From: a virus
Strand: one strand, 5' to 3'
Virus record (IMG/VR): IMGVR_UViG_3300044801_000124
Location: 1 to 33,428 of that record
Length of the DNA: 33,428 bases
Shown here: piece after piece, positions 21,652-29,767 of the stretch
Layout of the letters: every line of letters begins with the position of its first letter
Position numbering within the stretch: the stretch's first letter is position 1
Made by a program: the position numbers and the translations under genes
Notes under the pieces: generated by a model
Told to the model about the DNA's origin: nothing
Databases searched by the model: none
Seen by the model: only the letters and a program-made list of their open reading frames with translations

Positions 21652-23895
21652 ATGGACGCCCTCCTGGACTCGATGGCCGACCCGACCTACGAGGAGCTCG
21701 GCGCTCACAGGCGCGGCGAGCCCTGGCTGCCCGAGGGCAAGGGCACCGAGACAGAATCCGTGCTGGACGCGCCCGCCCTCATCCCGTCCAAGGACATGCG
21801 ACCGCCGTCCTCCCCCGAGGACGCGACCTTCTTCAAGGAGTCAGACCCCGAGTTCGAGATGAGCGCGAGCGGCATGCGCCGCGTGCAGGCGGGAACCATC
21901 ATGCAGCACCTCCGCGAGGACCCCGCGCTGAACATACCCCCGCCGGAGCACCGTGATGAGGGGGGCGGCTGCCCCGTCTGCGGCGGCGGCCTGACGCGGG
22001 CCTACAAGGGCGACGGCAGCAACGACACCGAGATGATCTGCACGAGGTGCAGGTTCGCCCCGAGGAAGTCCGCTCTCAAGTCCTGCGCAGCCTGCGACTG
22101 CGGCGACTGCATCGAGCACGACGGGCGGCCGGAGCAGGAGATGGAGCACCACGAGTTCTTCAAGGAGAGCGAGCCCGACGTGAAGCTGGAGGACATCGGC
22201 ACCAAGATGTCCGGGTTCTCGGGCGGCGGCCCGTTCTCCTGCATGGACTGCGTCCACCGCACCCCGCACTCCAAGGACGCGAAGGGCGAGCAGCAGGACT
22301 CCTGCAAGCACCCGAAGGTGATGGCCGACCCCGAGCTCGGGGACCGCAAGCTGCCCGACGGCACGATCAGGGTGGGCTACGACGACTGCTGCAACTACGT
22401 GCGCCCGCACGAGAAGATTCCCGAGGGCCCGTCCGACGAGAAGACGGCGTACCGGACCCCCCGCTACCCCATTGACGCGACGGCGTACTGGGCCTTCGTC
22501 AAGCAAGTGCGGGAGGAGCACCCGGACTGGGGCGTCTCCCAAGTAGGCGCTGAGGCCACCCGCCGGGTGAACCAGAGCAAGGAAGAGAAGACGGCGGACA
22601 GTGAGACGAAGAGCTACGGCATGGACCAGCCGCTCGGCGGCTCCGCCAACCCGACCGGGGGCGGCGATGAGATCGACGCCGACGAGGACGAGAACCAGGA
22701 GCTACAGATGACGGGCGGCAAGACCGGGGCCGTTCCTCCCCCTCCCCCCGCTCCGCCCGCGTACGTCCAGAAGGCACCCGCCGTCCGCAGGCCCGCGCCG
22801 CCCTCCGGTGCGCCGAACGTTTATCTGCCGCACGTGGAGCACCCCGAGCGGGTCCGGGAAGAGCTCGACAAGAGGCGCATGCGAGAGGAAGAAAAAGAAC
22901 GCCACACGCGGTTGACTGGAGTTGCATCTATGAAGTTCGCGTCAAACCTCCTCAAGAAGAAGGCGCTCGTGGACATTCACGAGACCCCGACGATGCTCCC
23001 GCCCCGCGACGACATGAAGCGGCACCTGGACGAGGACGAGCAGGACGAGGCGATGCTTGGCGTCTTCGACCCGCTGGCGAAGCCGCGACGCCCCGCCAGG
23101 CCGGAGCAGATCGACCCCAACCTACACATCGGCGCGGCGAAGATCAGGTGGAAGGTGGACCCAGCGCCCGTGGGCCAGTACAGGAGCTTCGAGAGGCGCA
23201 GGTGGCCGTCCGCTGAGTACGCCAACGGCGACGTGGCGATGAGGATCGAGTGCGAGGACGACTACGTCCCGAGCCTAGCGAAGGGGGGCAAGCACGCCCC
23301 GCTCATCGTGTACGCGGCGGACTGGAACGTCAAGCCCGAGGAGAGGGGCAAGAAGGGCGCGTTCGTGTGGCGTAAGCTGAAGAGCGCGTTCCCGACGCTG
23401 GCGGATGCAAGGGCCGCCGCAGCGAAGGTCATCGACGAGCACCCCGAGTTGCACCCCGAGAAGCCAGCCGCATCTCCCGCGCCGACGCCGGAGACGCCGA
23501 AGCAGGCGGACTACGACGAGCAGCTCGATCAGGAGAGCGAGTACTTCCTGGACCAGGCGGCCGACGCGAAGGCGGAGGCCAAGCGCCACTTCATGGAGGA
23601 GGACTACCTCAAGCAGATCGCGGATGAGTACATCCCGCCGATCTCCATGGAGAAGCTCTGGAAGATCATGGGCGAAGAGTACACGGCGGAGTTCTACGGA
23701 TACCCCTACACCCGGACGCCTGACTTCACCGACGAGGAGACCCAGGGCTGGGAGGGCCAGCGCGTGTCCAGCTGCCCGCTCTGCAAGTCCGCCAACACCC
23801 ACAAGGTGGACGACGACGCCAAGGGCTACAGGTCCGGCATGGTCCTGGCCGAGTGCCGGGACTGCCGTGGCTATTACACCACTTCGGCGCACTAA
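21652..23895 (+). CDS. large zinc-rich head-region protein
   Basis: 747 residues from ATG 21652; the frame is open back to 21544, but that part is insertion-element sequence. Several zinc-binding clusters are visible: CPVCGGG with CTRCRF, CAACDCGDC, CMDCVHR with CKHPK, and near the C-terminus CPLCKSANTHKV with CRDCRGYY. Between them are acidic, Pro-rich linkers with FFKESDPEFEM and FFKESEPDVKL repeats and KTA-type motifs (DEKTAYRT, EEKTADSE, LKKKALVD). An in-frame ATG at 22930 with GGAG 8 nt upstream may start a second shorter product. It lies in the T4 portal position but shows no portal features. Function unknown. Confidence 0.65.
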   Translation: MDALLDSMADPTYEELGAHRRGEPWLPEGKGTETESVLDAPALIPSKDMRPPSSPEDATFFKESDPEFEMSASGMRRVQAGTIMQHLREDPALNIPPPEHRDEGGGCPVCGGGLTRAYKGDGSNDTEMICTRCRFAPRKSALKSCAACDCGDCIEHDGRPEQEMEHHEFFKESEPDVKLEDIGTKMSGFSGGGPFSCMDCVHRTPHSKDAKGEQQDSCKHPKVMADPELGDRKLPDGTIRVGYDDCCNYVRPHEKIPEGPSDEKTAYRTPRYPIDATAYWAFVKQVREEHPDWGVSQVGAEATRRVNQSKEEKTADSETKSYGMDQPLGGSANPTGGGDEIDADEDENQELQMTGGKTGAVPPPPPAPPAYVQKAPAVRRPAPPSGAPNVYLPHVEHPERVREELDKRRMREEEKERHTRLTGVASMKFASNLLKKKALVDIHETPTMLPPRDDMKRHLDEDEQDEAMLGVFDPLAKPRRPARPEQIDPNLHIGAAKIRWKVDPAPVGQYRSFERRRWPSAEYANGDVAMRIECEDDYVPSLAKGGKHAPLIVYAADWNVKPEERGKKGAFVWRKLKSAFPTLADARAAAAKVIDEHPELHPEKPAASPAPTPETPKQADYDEQLDQESEYFLDQAADAKAEAKRHFMEEDYLKQIADEYIPPISMEKLWKIMGEEYTAEFYGYPYTRTPDFTDEETQGWEGQRVSSCPLCKSANTHKVDDDAKGYRSGMVLAECRDCRGYYTTSAH

Positions 23896-23909
23896 GGTAG
23901 AGGGGAACT

Positions 23910-26069
23910 ATGCCTTTTAAGAAGACCGCGCAGGCGGTGATGACAGAGCCTCTCCTCAAGTCCTCGGACTGGGAGAAGATGTACGGCGACCGCGCCTTCC
24001 GCTCGTGCGCCCTGGACGGCGACCACCCGTTCTGCAAAACAGCGTCCCTCAAGACCGCTGCGGACTCCTCAAAGTATTTGCTTAGCCACTGCACGATCAT
24101 GGCGTCAGTGCAAACCGAGGAGGAGCCGTTCGACTACCTGATCAAGCCCGAGACCTCCCACCTCGTGAACAACAACGACGACGCCTGGACCAACGAGGTG
24201 CTGAAGCTCTCGCACCGCTCGTTCGTCGGCGCGTTCAACTTCGTCGAGCACTTCCAGAACAGCAAGTACGCGAAGGGCCACATCCTGGACGCCGTGCTCC
24301 GCAAGATCAACATCGCCGAGGGCGGCCAGATTTGGGTCTACTTCTGCGACATCCTGGTCGCCACGGACGTCACCCACGAGAAGCTGGTCGACGACATCCG
24401 CTCCGGCAGGGTCCGCTACCTCAGCATGGGCTGCGTGACCGACCTGGTTATCTGCTCCTACTGCGGCGGCCACGTCACGGACGCCAACACCTACTGCAAC
24501 CACCTTTCTTTTCAGAAGGGTACGTTCCTGGCGGACGACGACGGCATCCCGCGCCGCATCGCCGAGCTGTGCTTCCCGTCACCCACCAGAATCGTGATGC
24601 AAGACGGTTCCCGGAAAGCCATAAAGGATGTCCGTGAGGGGGACAGGATCATCACACACACGGGGAAAATACAGACCGTCACCAAAAAATATGTGCGCCC
24701 GTTCTCGGGCGACCTCACCGTGCTGGACATTCAAGGGCTTCCGCAAAAGCTGGCTTCGACGCCAAAGCACCCGTATTGGGTGATGACTCCGAGGGACAAG
24801 TGCACCTGTGGATGCGGACAAGCGCTGCCCCCAAAATACGTTTTTGGGCGCAAGGAGTACGGCAGGGCGTTTTTGCAGGGGCACAACCTATCCCTGGCGG
24901 CGGCGGTTGCTCCCGCCGTTGTTCCCACGGTTGTCCCAAAATTTGAGTTCAAGGAAGCACAGTGCATAAAGCAGGGCGACATAGTCGCCCTGCCCATACC
25001 CTCGGAAACCTTTACCCCGTCGGACACGGACGAGACCAGAGCCGAGATTTTGGGGTGGTTTCTGGCCGAAGGCAGCTACCTCAAGTACAAAAAAGACAGA
25101 GTGGGGGTCAGCTTCACCCTCAACGACAAGGATGAACAACAGTACGCCCTGCGGATCAAGACTGCGTTGGAGACGGCTTTCCCGCCCGAATTTTGGACCG
25201 GCAGCAAGCGCAGGACAAAATCCGCCAGAGTACACTCGTACCCTCGCCCAGAAGGCGGAAGAAAACTAGTAGTTTGTTACTCCAATAAGGCCGCCTCCCG
25301 CTGGCTTTACAGGCACGCCTCGGAATATGCGGGGCACAAAAAGTTGAGCGCCGGGGTGCTTTTGTGGGATCAAAAACTACAGCGAATTATGCTGGCGGCC
25401 TACGTGCACGGAGACGGCACCGTTGACAGTTTTGCCCGCCACAGCGCAAGTTCGGTCTCCGAGACCCTCATCAGCCAGATGCAGCTTGTCTCCGCCCGTT
25501 GCGGGGTGTGGAGCCGCAGGCAGGTGATTTTCGACGGCAAAGCGGTGCAGCTTGAGGAGGTTGTCGGCAAGGATCAACTACGCGACAACAGCAACTTCCG
25601 CCCCCTGCACACATTGCACTTCCAGCCGTGCGAAGAGACTACTGGTATCTTTCAAATGACTGAGCAAAAGGAGCGAGGCATCGGGCAGAAGTGGCGCAAA
25701 CAAGACAATTGCATGCTTTACCATGTCACGGGAGTAGGGCAGAAATTCTATGAAGGAGACGTGCACAACATAGAGGTAGAGGGGGACAACTCCTACCTCG
25801 TGGAGGGCATCGCGGTGCACAACTGCGGCCACAAGACCATGCCTAACGGCGGCGTGAAGTTCGTGGAGGCCTCCTGGGTCGCTACCCCGGCGTTCCCGGG
25901 CGCGGCGAAGAGGAACATCGTGGCGGAGGAGTGGGTGGGCCCGAGAACACGGTTCACTGAGTCAGCTTCAAAGTCAGCGAGTTTTGCTAAGGCCGCCTCC
26001 AAAGGAGTCTCATCGGAATTGAGTGACACCCTGCTTGACGCGGATTTTCGTGGAGGCTCACGACGTTAA
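23910..26069 (+). CDS. prohead-protease-like head maturation protein with intein
   Basis: 719 residues; 301 after removal of the intein (residues 221-638). The extein reads SFVGAFNFVEHFQNSKYAKG, GHILDAVLRKINI, a RYLSMGCVTDLVICSYCGG segment, YCNHLSF, and after the intein CGHKTMPNGGVKFVEASWVA with TPAFPGAAK. This set (SMGC, CSxCG, YCxHL, F.E.SWV.TPA) matches a family of phage head proteins annotated as capsid-maturation proteases in SPO1-like and other large phages; the zinc-type cysteines are part of it. Being just before the scaffold-like and capsid genes fits. I cannot prove the protease active site. The start has a ribosome binding site, AGAGGGGA. The last about 40 codons are AT-richer, next to the HNH gene. 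Confidence 0.65.
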   Translation: MPFKKTAQAVMTEPLLKSSDWEKMYGDRAFRSCALDGDHPFCKTASLKTAADSSKYLLSHCTIMASVQTEEEPFDYLIKPETSHLVNNNDDAWTNEVLKLSHRSFVGAFNFVEHFQNSKYAKGHILDAVLRKINIAEGGQIWVYFCDILVATDVTHEKLVDDIRSGRVRYLSMGCVTDLVICSYCGGHVTDANTYCNHLSFQKGTFLADDDGIPRRIAELCFPSPTRIVMQDGSRKAIKDVREGDRIITHTGKIQTVTKKYVRPFSGDLTVLDIQGLPQKLASTPKHPYWVMTPRDKCTCGCGQALPPKYVFGRKEYGRAFLQGHNLSLAAAVAPAVVPTVVPKFEFKEAQCIKQGDIVALPIPSETFTPSDTDETRAEILGWFLAEGSYLKYKKDRVGVSFTLNDKDEQQYALRIKTALETAFPPEFWTGSKRRTKSARVHSYPRPEGGRKLVVCYSNKAASRWLYRHASEYAGHKKLSAGVLLWDQKLQRIMLAAYVHGDGTVDSFARHSASSVSETLISQMQLVSARCGVWSRRQVIFDGKAVQLEEVVGKDQLRDNSNFRPLHTLHFQPCEETTGIFQMTEQKERGIGQKWRKQDNCMLYHVTGVGQKFYEGDVHNIEVEGDNSYLVEGIAVHNCGHKTMPNGGVKFVEASWVATPAFPGAAKRNIVAEEWVGPRTRFTESASKSASFAKAASKGVSSELSDTLLDADFRGGSRR
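24570..25823 (+). mobile_element. intein 2 with LAGLIDADG endonuclease and zinc insert
   Basis: 418 residues. Block A starts CFPSPTRIVMQDGSRKAIKD with EGDRIITHTG; block B is LASTPKHPYWV (TxxH). A CTCGCGQALPPKYVFG...GRAFLQGHN segment forms an inserted zinc-like module. LAGLIDADG motifs are AEILGWFLAEGSY and IMLAAYVHGDGTVD. The C-terminal part is FYEGDVHNIEVEGDNSYLVE with GIAVHN, and the +1 residue is Cys. All splicing residues (Cys1, block B His, penultimate His, terminal Asn, Cys+1) are present, so it should splice fully. It interrupts the extein inside the Cys/His cluster, right before CGHK. Confidence 0.93.
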
Positions 26070-26650
26070 TGGCGAACCCTTTTATTGACAGAACCGGGCA
26101 CATAGTAGGCCGCCTTACCGTTCTTGGTAAGGCCGAGTCCCGTCGAGACAAGTCTGGCAAAGGACTTGTGTACTGGGCGGTTGTTTGCGCGTGCGGAAAA
26201 CACAAAGAGGTTTCTAACACAAACATCACAAGAACACGGAGCTGCGGGTGCCTCCGCAAGGGCAATCCGAATAACCCTAACTACCTGCCGCTGGGAATGT
26301 CCGCAAGAAATTCTCTCCTGGCCGACTACAAAAAGAGCGCAAGGCGTCGCGGGCTTGAGTGGCGGCTGACCGACGACTGGTTCTTCGGCCTGACCCAGGA
26401 AAACTGCCACTACTGCGGGACGGCTCCAGGCGCGACGCACAACAGCGTTGGGAAGAACGGCACATACACCTACAACGGGATTGACCGCAAAAACAACTTT
26501 TTGGGCTACTTACATGACAACGTCGCCGCCTGCTGCAAATTCTGCCAATACGCCAAGCGCGACCTGCCCTACGCGGAGTTCCTGGAGCATGTCAAGAGGG
26601 CGGGCAGGTACCAGTTGAATCAAGAGACTATGAAAGCCTCTATAGGATAG
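26069..26650 (+). CDS. HNH homing endonuclease with N-terminal Zn/AP2-like domain
   Basis: 193 residues. The N-terminal domain reads DRTGHIVGRLTVLGKAESRR, then WAVVCACGKH and RSCGCLRKG. The nuclease part reads CHYCGTAPG, GTYTYNGIDRKNNFLGYLHD and CCKFCQYAKRDLPYAEF. It is the paralog of the gene at 13277, with the same module order and spacing. Its ATG overlaps the stop of the protease-like gene (TAATG), so it is expressed by coupling. It occupies the gap between protease-like and scaffold-like genes. Confidence 0.88.
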   Translation: MANPFIDRTGHIVGRLTVLGKAESRRDKSGKGLVYWAVVCACGKHKEVSNTNITRTRSCGCLRKGNPNNPNYLPLGMSARNSLLADYKKSARRRGLEWRLTDDWFFGLTQENCHYCGTAPGATHNSVGKNGTYTYNGIDRKNNFLGYLHDNVAACCKFCQYAKRDLPYAEFLEHVKRAGRYQLNQETMKASIG

Positions 26651-26664
26651 GTGTTTTCCACATT

Positions 26665-28947
26665 ATGGCAAACCTCAAAGCAGTTCTAGCGGCGATCGAG
26701 AAGAAGCAGGCCGACCTCGACATGATGGACGAAGAGCTCATGGACATGCCAGAGATGGCCCCCGACGCGGCCCCCGACATGGGCGCGTCCCCCGAGTTCG
26801 ACATGCTCTCCGAGAAGCGCGAGCAGCTCGAGGAGGAAATCCTCCAGATGCGTGAGGGTGTGGAGCTCATCTCCCAGTGGGAGACGTTCAAGGGCGGCCC
26901 CTGGTCCCCCGAGATCAAGAACCTCCTGGGCGAGATCGACATCGAAATCGCGGACATCGCGGGCGGCGAGGTGGCTACCCCCGACGCCGGACTGGACATG
27001 GGAATGGGCGGGGTGGACCCGCTAGCCGCAGGAGCGCCAGGGCCGGACATGGCTGGGCCCGCAGCGCCTCCCGCAGACATCCCCCTGGCAGCCCCGGAGG
27101 GTCTGGAAGCGCCTCCGGCACCCGCAGAATCAGCCCCCGCGCCAGCGGAGGAAGCAGCGCCCCTGGAGCCGCCCATGGCGTCCAAGGGGGCCTCAGAAAC
27201 CCCAGTTAGCAAGAAAAATAACTACCAATCCCCTGATAAGAAGGGCGTTTTCGCTCGTTCTGACTCACAAAAGGAAGGCTCAACTATGGCAACTCCGACC
27301 CCGGCTAAGGCTTCAGCAGTGAAAGAGAAGCTGGCAGACGTAAAGTCCAAGCGCGAAGCGATCAAGAAGGAAGCGCAGCAGCGCGTGGCCGCAGCGTGGA
27401 CCATCGCGAAGACGATGCTCCCCTCAGCTCCCGCTGACGTGCAGAAGACAGCCGCAGCCGTCCTCCTCCAGAACCCGACGAAGGTGCTCAACGCGATGCT
27501 CCGCCAGACCGCCAAGAACGCCCACTATTCGGCGGCCGCCGCGAAGTTCGCAGCGTCCCAGGGCGTCGACCTCGCCGAGTTCGCCAAGAAGGCAGACTCG
27601 TTTACCTCCGTGCACAAGAAGACCATGAACGACCTCATGGAAGAGCCGTCCGTGCTGAACGCCGAAAGGGCGGCAGCCGCGAAGGAGCTCTCGGGCGACC
27701 CGAAGAACGCCTCCTCGAAGACGGCCGACGACCGCAAGGACGCCGGGCCGCAGACCGAGACCTACAACGACGGCCGCGGATGCGGCGGCGGCAAGCACAC
27801 CGAGCCGAAGGAAATGGACGCGGGCAGCTCCTCGTCCCAGACCGAGGCAGCCGGACGCCCCGATAACACCGTGAACAAGTCCGACGGCGACAAGAAGGCC
27901 TCCAAGCAGGCCGACTTCGGCGACAAGAAGGCACCGCCCTTCGGCAAGAAGGACGAGAAGGCCGAGGACAAGAAGGAAGCGGCCGCGAAGTGCGGAGACG
28001 ACTGCAAGGGATGCGACAAGTGCGCGTCCGCTAAGAAGGCAGCCATTGACGCCGCTGTCGAGGCGAAGAGGGCCGCACAGAGCAAGAAGGCGGACGAGCC
28101 GATGATGGAGGGCATGGACGCAGCGCCGATGGGCGACGCGGCCCCCGCCGAAGAGGCTCCGATGGACGCAGCGCCCGAGGCCCCGGCGGAACTCCCGCCA
28201 GCCGAGGACGAGGCCGCCCTGCCCGAGGACAACGCCGCAGAGGTCCTCTCTGACGAGAAGAAGATGGTCGTCGAGGAGAAGATCGAAGAGGCGCAGGAAG
28301 CCATCCGCGCACTTGAGCAGGAAATCCTGCAAGAGGGAGAGGAGGAGCTCGACCTGTCCCAGGTGTTCAACGAGGAGGAGATGGACGAGAAGGTCTCCGC
28401 GTTGGCCAACGAGGGCGACGAGCACACCGCAGGCGACGGCGAGGAATCCTACTTCGGACCGTCCGCAGCGGAGAACATGGAAGCGTCCCTGGACGAGCCT
28501 CAGATGGCGTCCATGGAGGACTTCTTCTCGCTGAAGGGCTCCGACAGCGACCCGCTCCGCGCACTGATCGCGGGCGAAATCAAGAGCGCAGCCGACGTCG
28601 CCGGAATGGACGTCATCCCGACCAGCACCGGGGAGCTCGCCAACAAGATGGAGAGCGACACGGCCACGGGCGAGACCCGCGACAACGAGAACGACCACGA
28701 CGGCGACCTGTTCGCGGAAGCCATCGAGGACCAGAAGCCCGAGGACGGCGGTTTCAAGCGCGTGAAGCAGGACGAGACCAATGTCATGGAAGCGCCGAAG
28801 TCGGCGGCCAAGGCGAAGGGCGCTAAGACCGCCTTAGCGGCGGCCCCGGCCAAGAAGCCGGTCATCAGCAAGCTGAAGGGCGTCACCGCGTCCGAGGCGA
28901 AGCCGATCGACATCGCGTCCGCGCTGTTCGGCCAGGACGAGTTCTAA
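26665..28947 (+). CDS. acidic scaffold-like head protein with internal start
   Basis: 760 residues. Residues 1-60 are a coiled coil (AIEKKQADLDMMDEELMDM, then EKREQLEEEILQM); then come an acidic, Ala/Pro-rich linker, a Lys-rich helical region, a CGDDCKGCDKC cluster, and a long Glu-rich coiled coil (KKMVVEEKIEEAQEAIRALE). This low-complexity acidic helical character and the place between protease and capsid genes fit a scaffold or internal core protein. An in-frame ATG at 27286 has a strong ribosome binding site (AAGGAAGG, 7 nt spacing) inside an AT-rich, intergenic-looking stretch, so a second 553-residue product is likely. KK/KT/KQ-AD motifs recur throughout. Confidence 0.65.
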   Translation: MANLKAVLAAIEKKQADLDMMDEELMDMPEMAPDAAPDMGASPEFDMLSEKREQLEEEILQMREGVELISQWETFKGGPWSPEIKNLLGEIDIEIADIAGGEVATPDAGLDMGMGGVDPLAAGAPGPDMAGPAAPPADIPLAAPEGLEAPPAPAESAPAPAEEAAPLEPPMASKGASETPVSKKNNYQSPDKKGVFARSDSQKEGSTMATPTPAKASAVKEKLADVKSKREAIKKEAQQRVAAAWTIAKTMLPSAPADVQKTAAAVLLQNPTKVLNAMLRQTAKNAHYSAAAAKFAASQGVDLAEFAKKADSFTSVHKKTMNDLMEEPSVLNAERAAAAKELSGDPKNASSKTADDRKDAGPQTETYNDGRGCGGGKHTEPKEMDAGSSSSQTEAAGRPDNTVNKSDGDKKASKQADFGDKKAPPFGKKDEKAEDKKEAAAKCGDDCKGCDKCASAKKAAIDAAVEAKRAAQSKKADEPMMEGMDAAPMGDAAPAEEAPMDAAPEAPAELPPAEDEAALPEDNAAEVLSDEKKMVVEEKIEEAQEAIRALEQEILQEGEEELDLSQVFNEEEMDEKVSALANEGDEHTAGDGEESYFGPSAAENMEASLDEPQMASMEDFFSLKGSDSDPLRALIAGEIKSAADVAGMDVIPTSTGELANKMESDTATGETRDNENDHDGDLFAEAIEDQKPEDGGFKRVKQDETNVMEAPKSAAKAKGAKTALAAAPAKKPVISKLKGVTASEAKPIDIASALFGQDEF

Positions 28948-28960
28948 CCAACCCTAACTG

Positions 28961-28990
28961 AAAAGCCTCCGAGAAATCGGAGGCTTTTTC
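28961..28990 (+). terminator. Rho-independent terminator, probably bidirectional
   Basis: AAAGCCTCCGA / TCGGAGGCTTT, an 11-bp stem with a GAAA loop and flanking A and T tracts, works in both directions. It ends the scaffold-like gene and the minus-strand GIY-YIG gene, whose stop lies in its T tract. Confidence 0.9.
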
Positions 28991-29600
28991 ATTGCTCACG
29001 GTAATTCAGGCACCATCGCCTATGGCCGCAGTAGACGCCCTTCGTGACCTGCTCGAACCTCGTGCCGCAGTCTGGGCACTCGTAGTCCCGCAGCCTGGCG
29101 TTCTCAGCTTTGTTCACAGCCCTGGCGACACGTGCTTGCGCTTCACGACGCTCATCGTCCCAGGACGCGGCCATCTTCTCGCGTTGCGCGGCGGGCTTGG
29201 GCTTGCCCCTATGCGTTAAGCTAGCTACCGCCTTTTGCCTCTCGGACGCCGGTCGCCCCAAGGCTTTTGCCCGAATTTTTTCGCATACTTCTGGTGTTCC
29301 AGCGACGCCGTCGCCGCCGGACGTCATGTTGTAGCCGTTCGGGGCGGCGGTGCCCAGGGCCAAAATCCACAGTTTCTCCAGTTCGTTCAGGGCTTCCGGG
29401 GACGCGGCCTCCGCCAGCTCTTCAGCGCGAAAGTTCTCAGGCTTGTGACCGCGAATGGCGCGGTAGAAGTATTCCTGGTGTTTGGGGTTCCTGGCGTTGG
29501 CGAGATGCTCCTTCCAGCGCCTTTGGACGGTCTTCTCCGTCTTGCCCACGTACATTTTTCCGTCGATAAGGTTCGTTACCAGGTACACGAGCATGCCCAT
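28989..29600 (-). CDS. GIY-YIG homing endonuclease, minus strand
   Basis: 203 residues from ATG 29600 (or Met-3). Nuclease: MLVYLVTNLIDGKMYVGKTE (GIY-YIG), QRRWKEHLANAR, YFYRAIRGHKPENF, and the Glu in LNELEKLWI, then NGYNMTSGGDG. The C-terminal half has NUMOD-like helices and ends in a zinc finger (YECPDCGTRFEQ with CGHRRWCLN). It is more GC-rich than the other homing genes, hence perhaps resident longer. It lies between the scaffold-like gene and the intron-containing gene, opposite to both, so it must have its own promoter upstream of 29600. Confidence 0.88.
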   Translation of the reverse strand: MGMLVYLVTNLIDGKMYVGKTEKTVQRRWKEHLANARNPKHQEYFYRAIRGHKPENFRAEELAEAASPEALNELEKLWILALGTAAPNGYNMTSGGDGVAGTPEVCEKIRAKALGRPASERQKAVASLTHRGKPKPAAQREKMAASWDDERREAQARVARAVNKAENARLRDYECPDCGTRFEQVTKGVYCGHRRWCLNYREQ

Positions 29601-29767
29601 AGTAAATAGCTACGTAGTACGGACATGCCGCTAACTAACGAATTTTTGTTTTTCCCCGCCCTTAGGTGAGCGAGTCGTTTCTATAGTCCTACCCGCCCCC
29701 AAGGCGGCCGGATTGGCGGCGACAAATCAATCGCTCATGCTTCAAACCAAAACTGGAGAACCACTAT

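Noticed and set aside
27424-28698. 424-residue minus-strand frame
   Set aside because: It is antisense to the scaffold-like gene; Leu/Gly/Val/Arg-biased composition is what the complement of Lys/Ala/Glu-rich codons gives.
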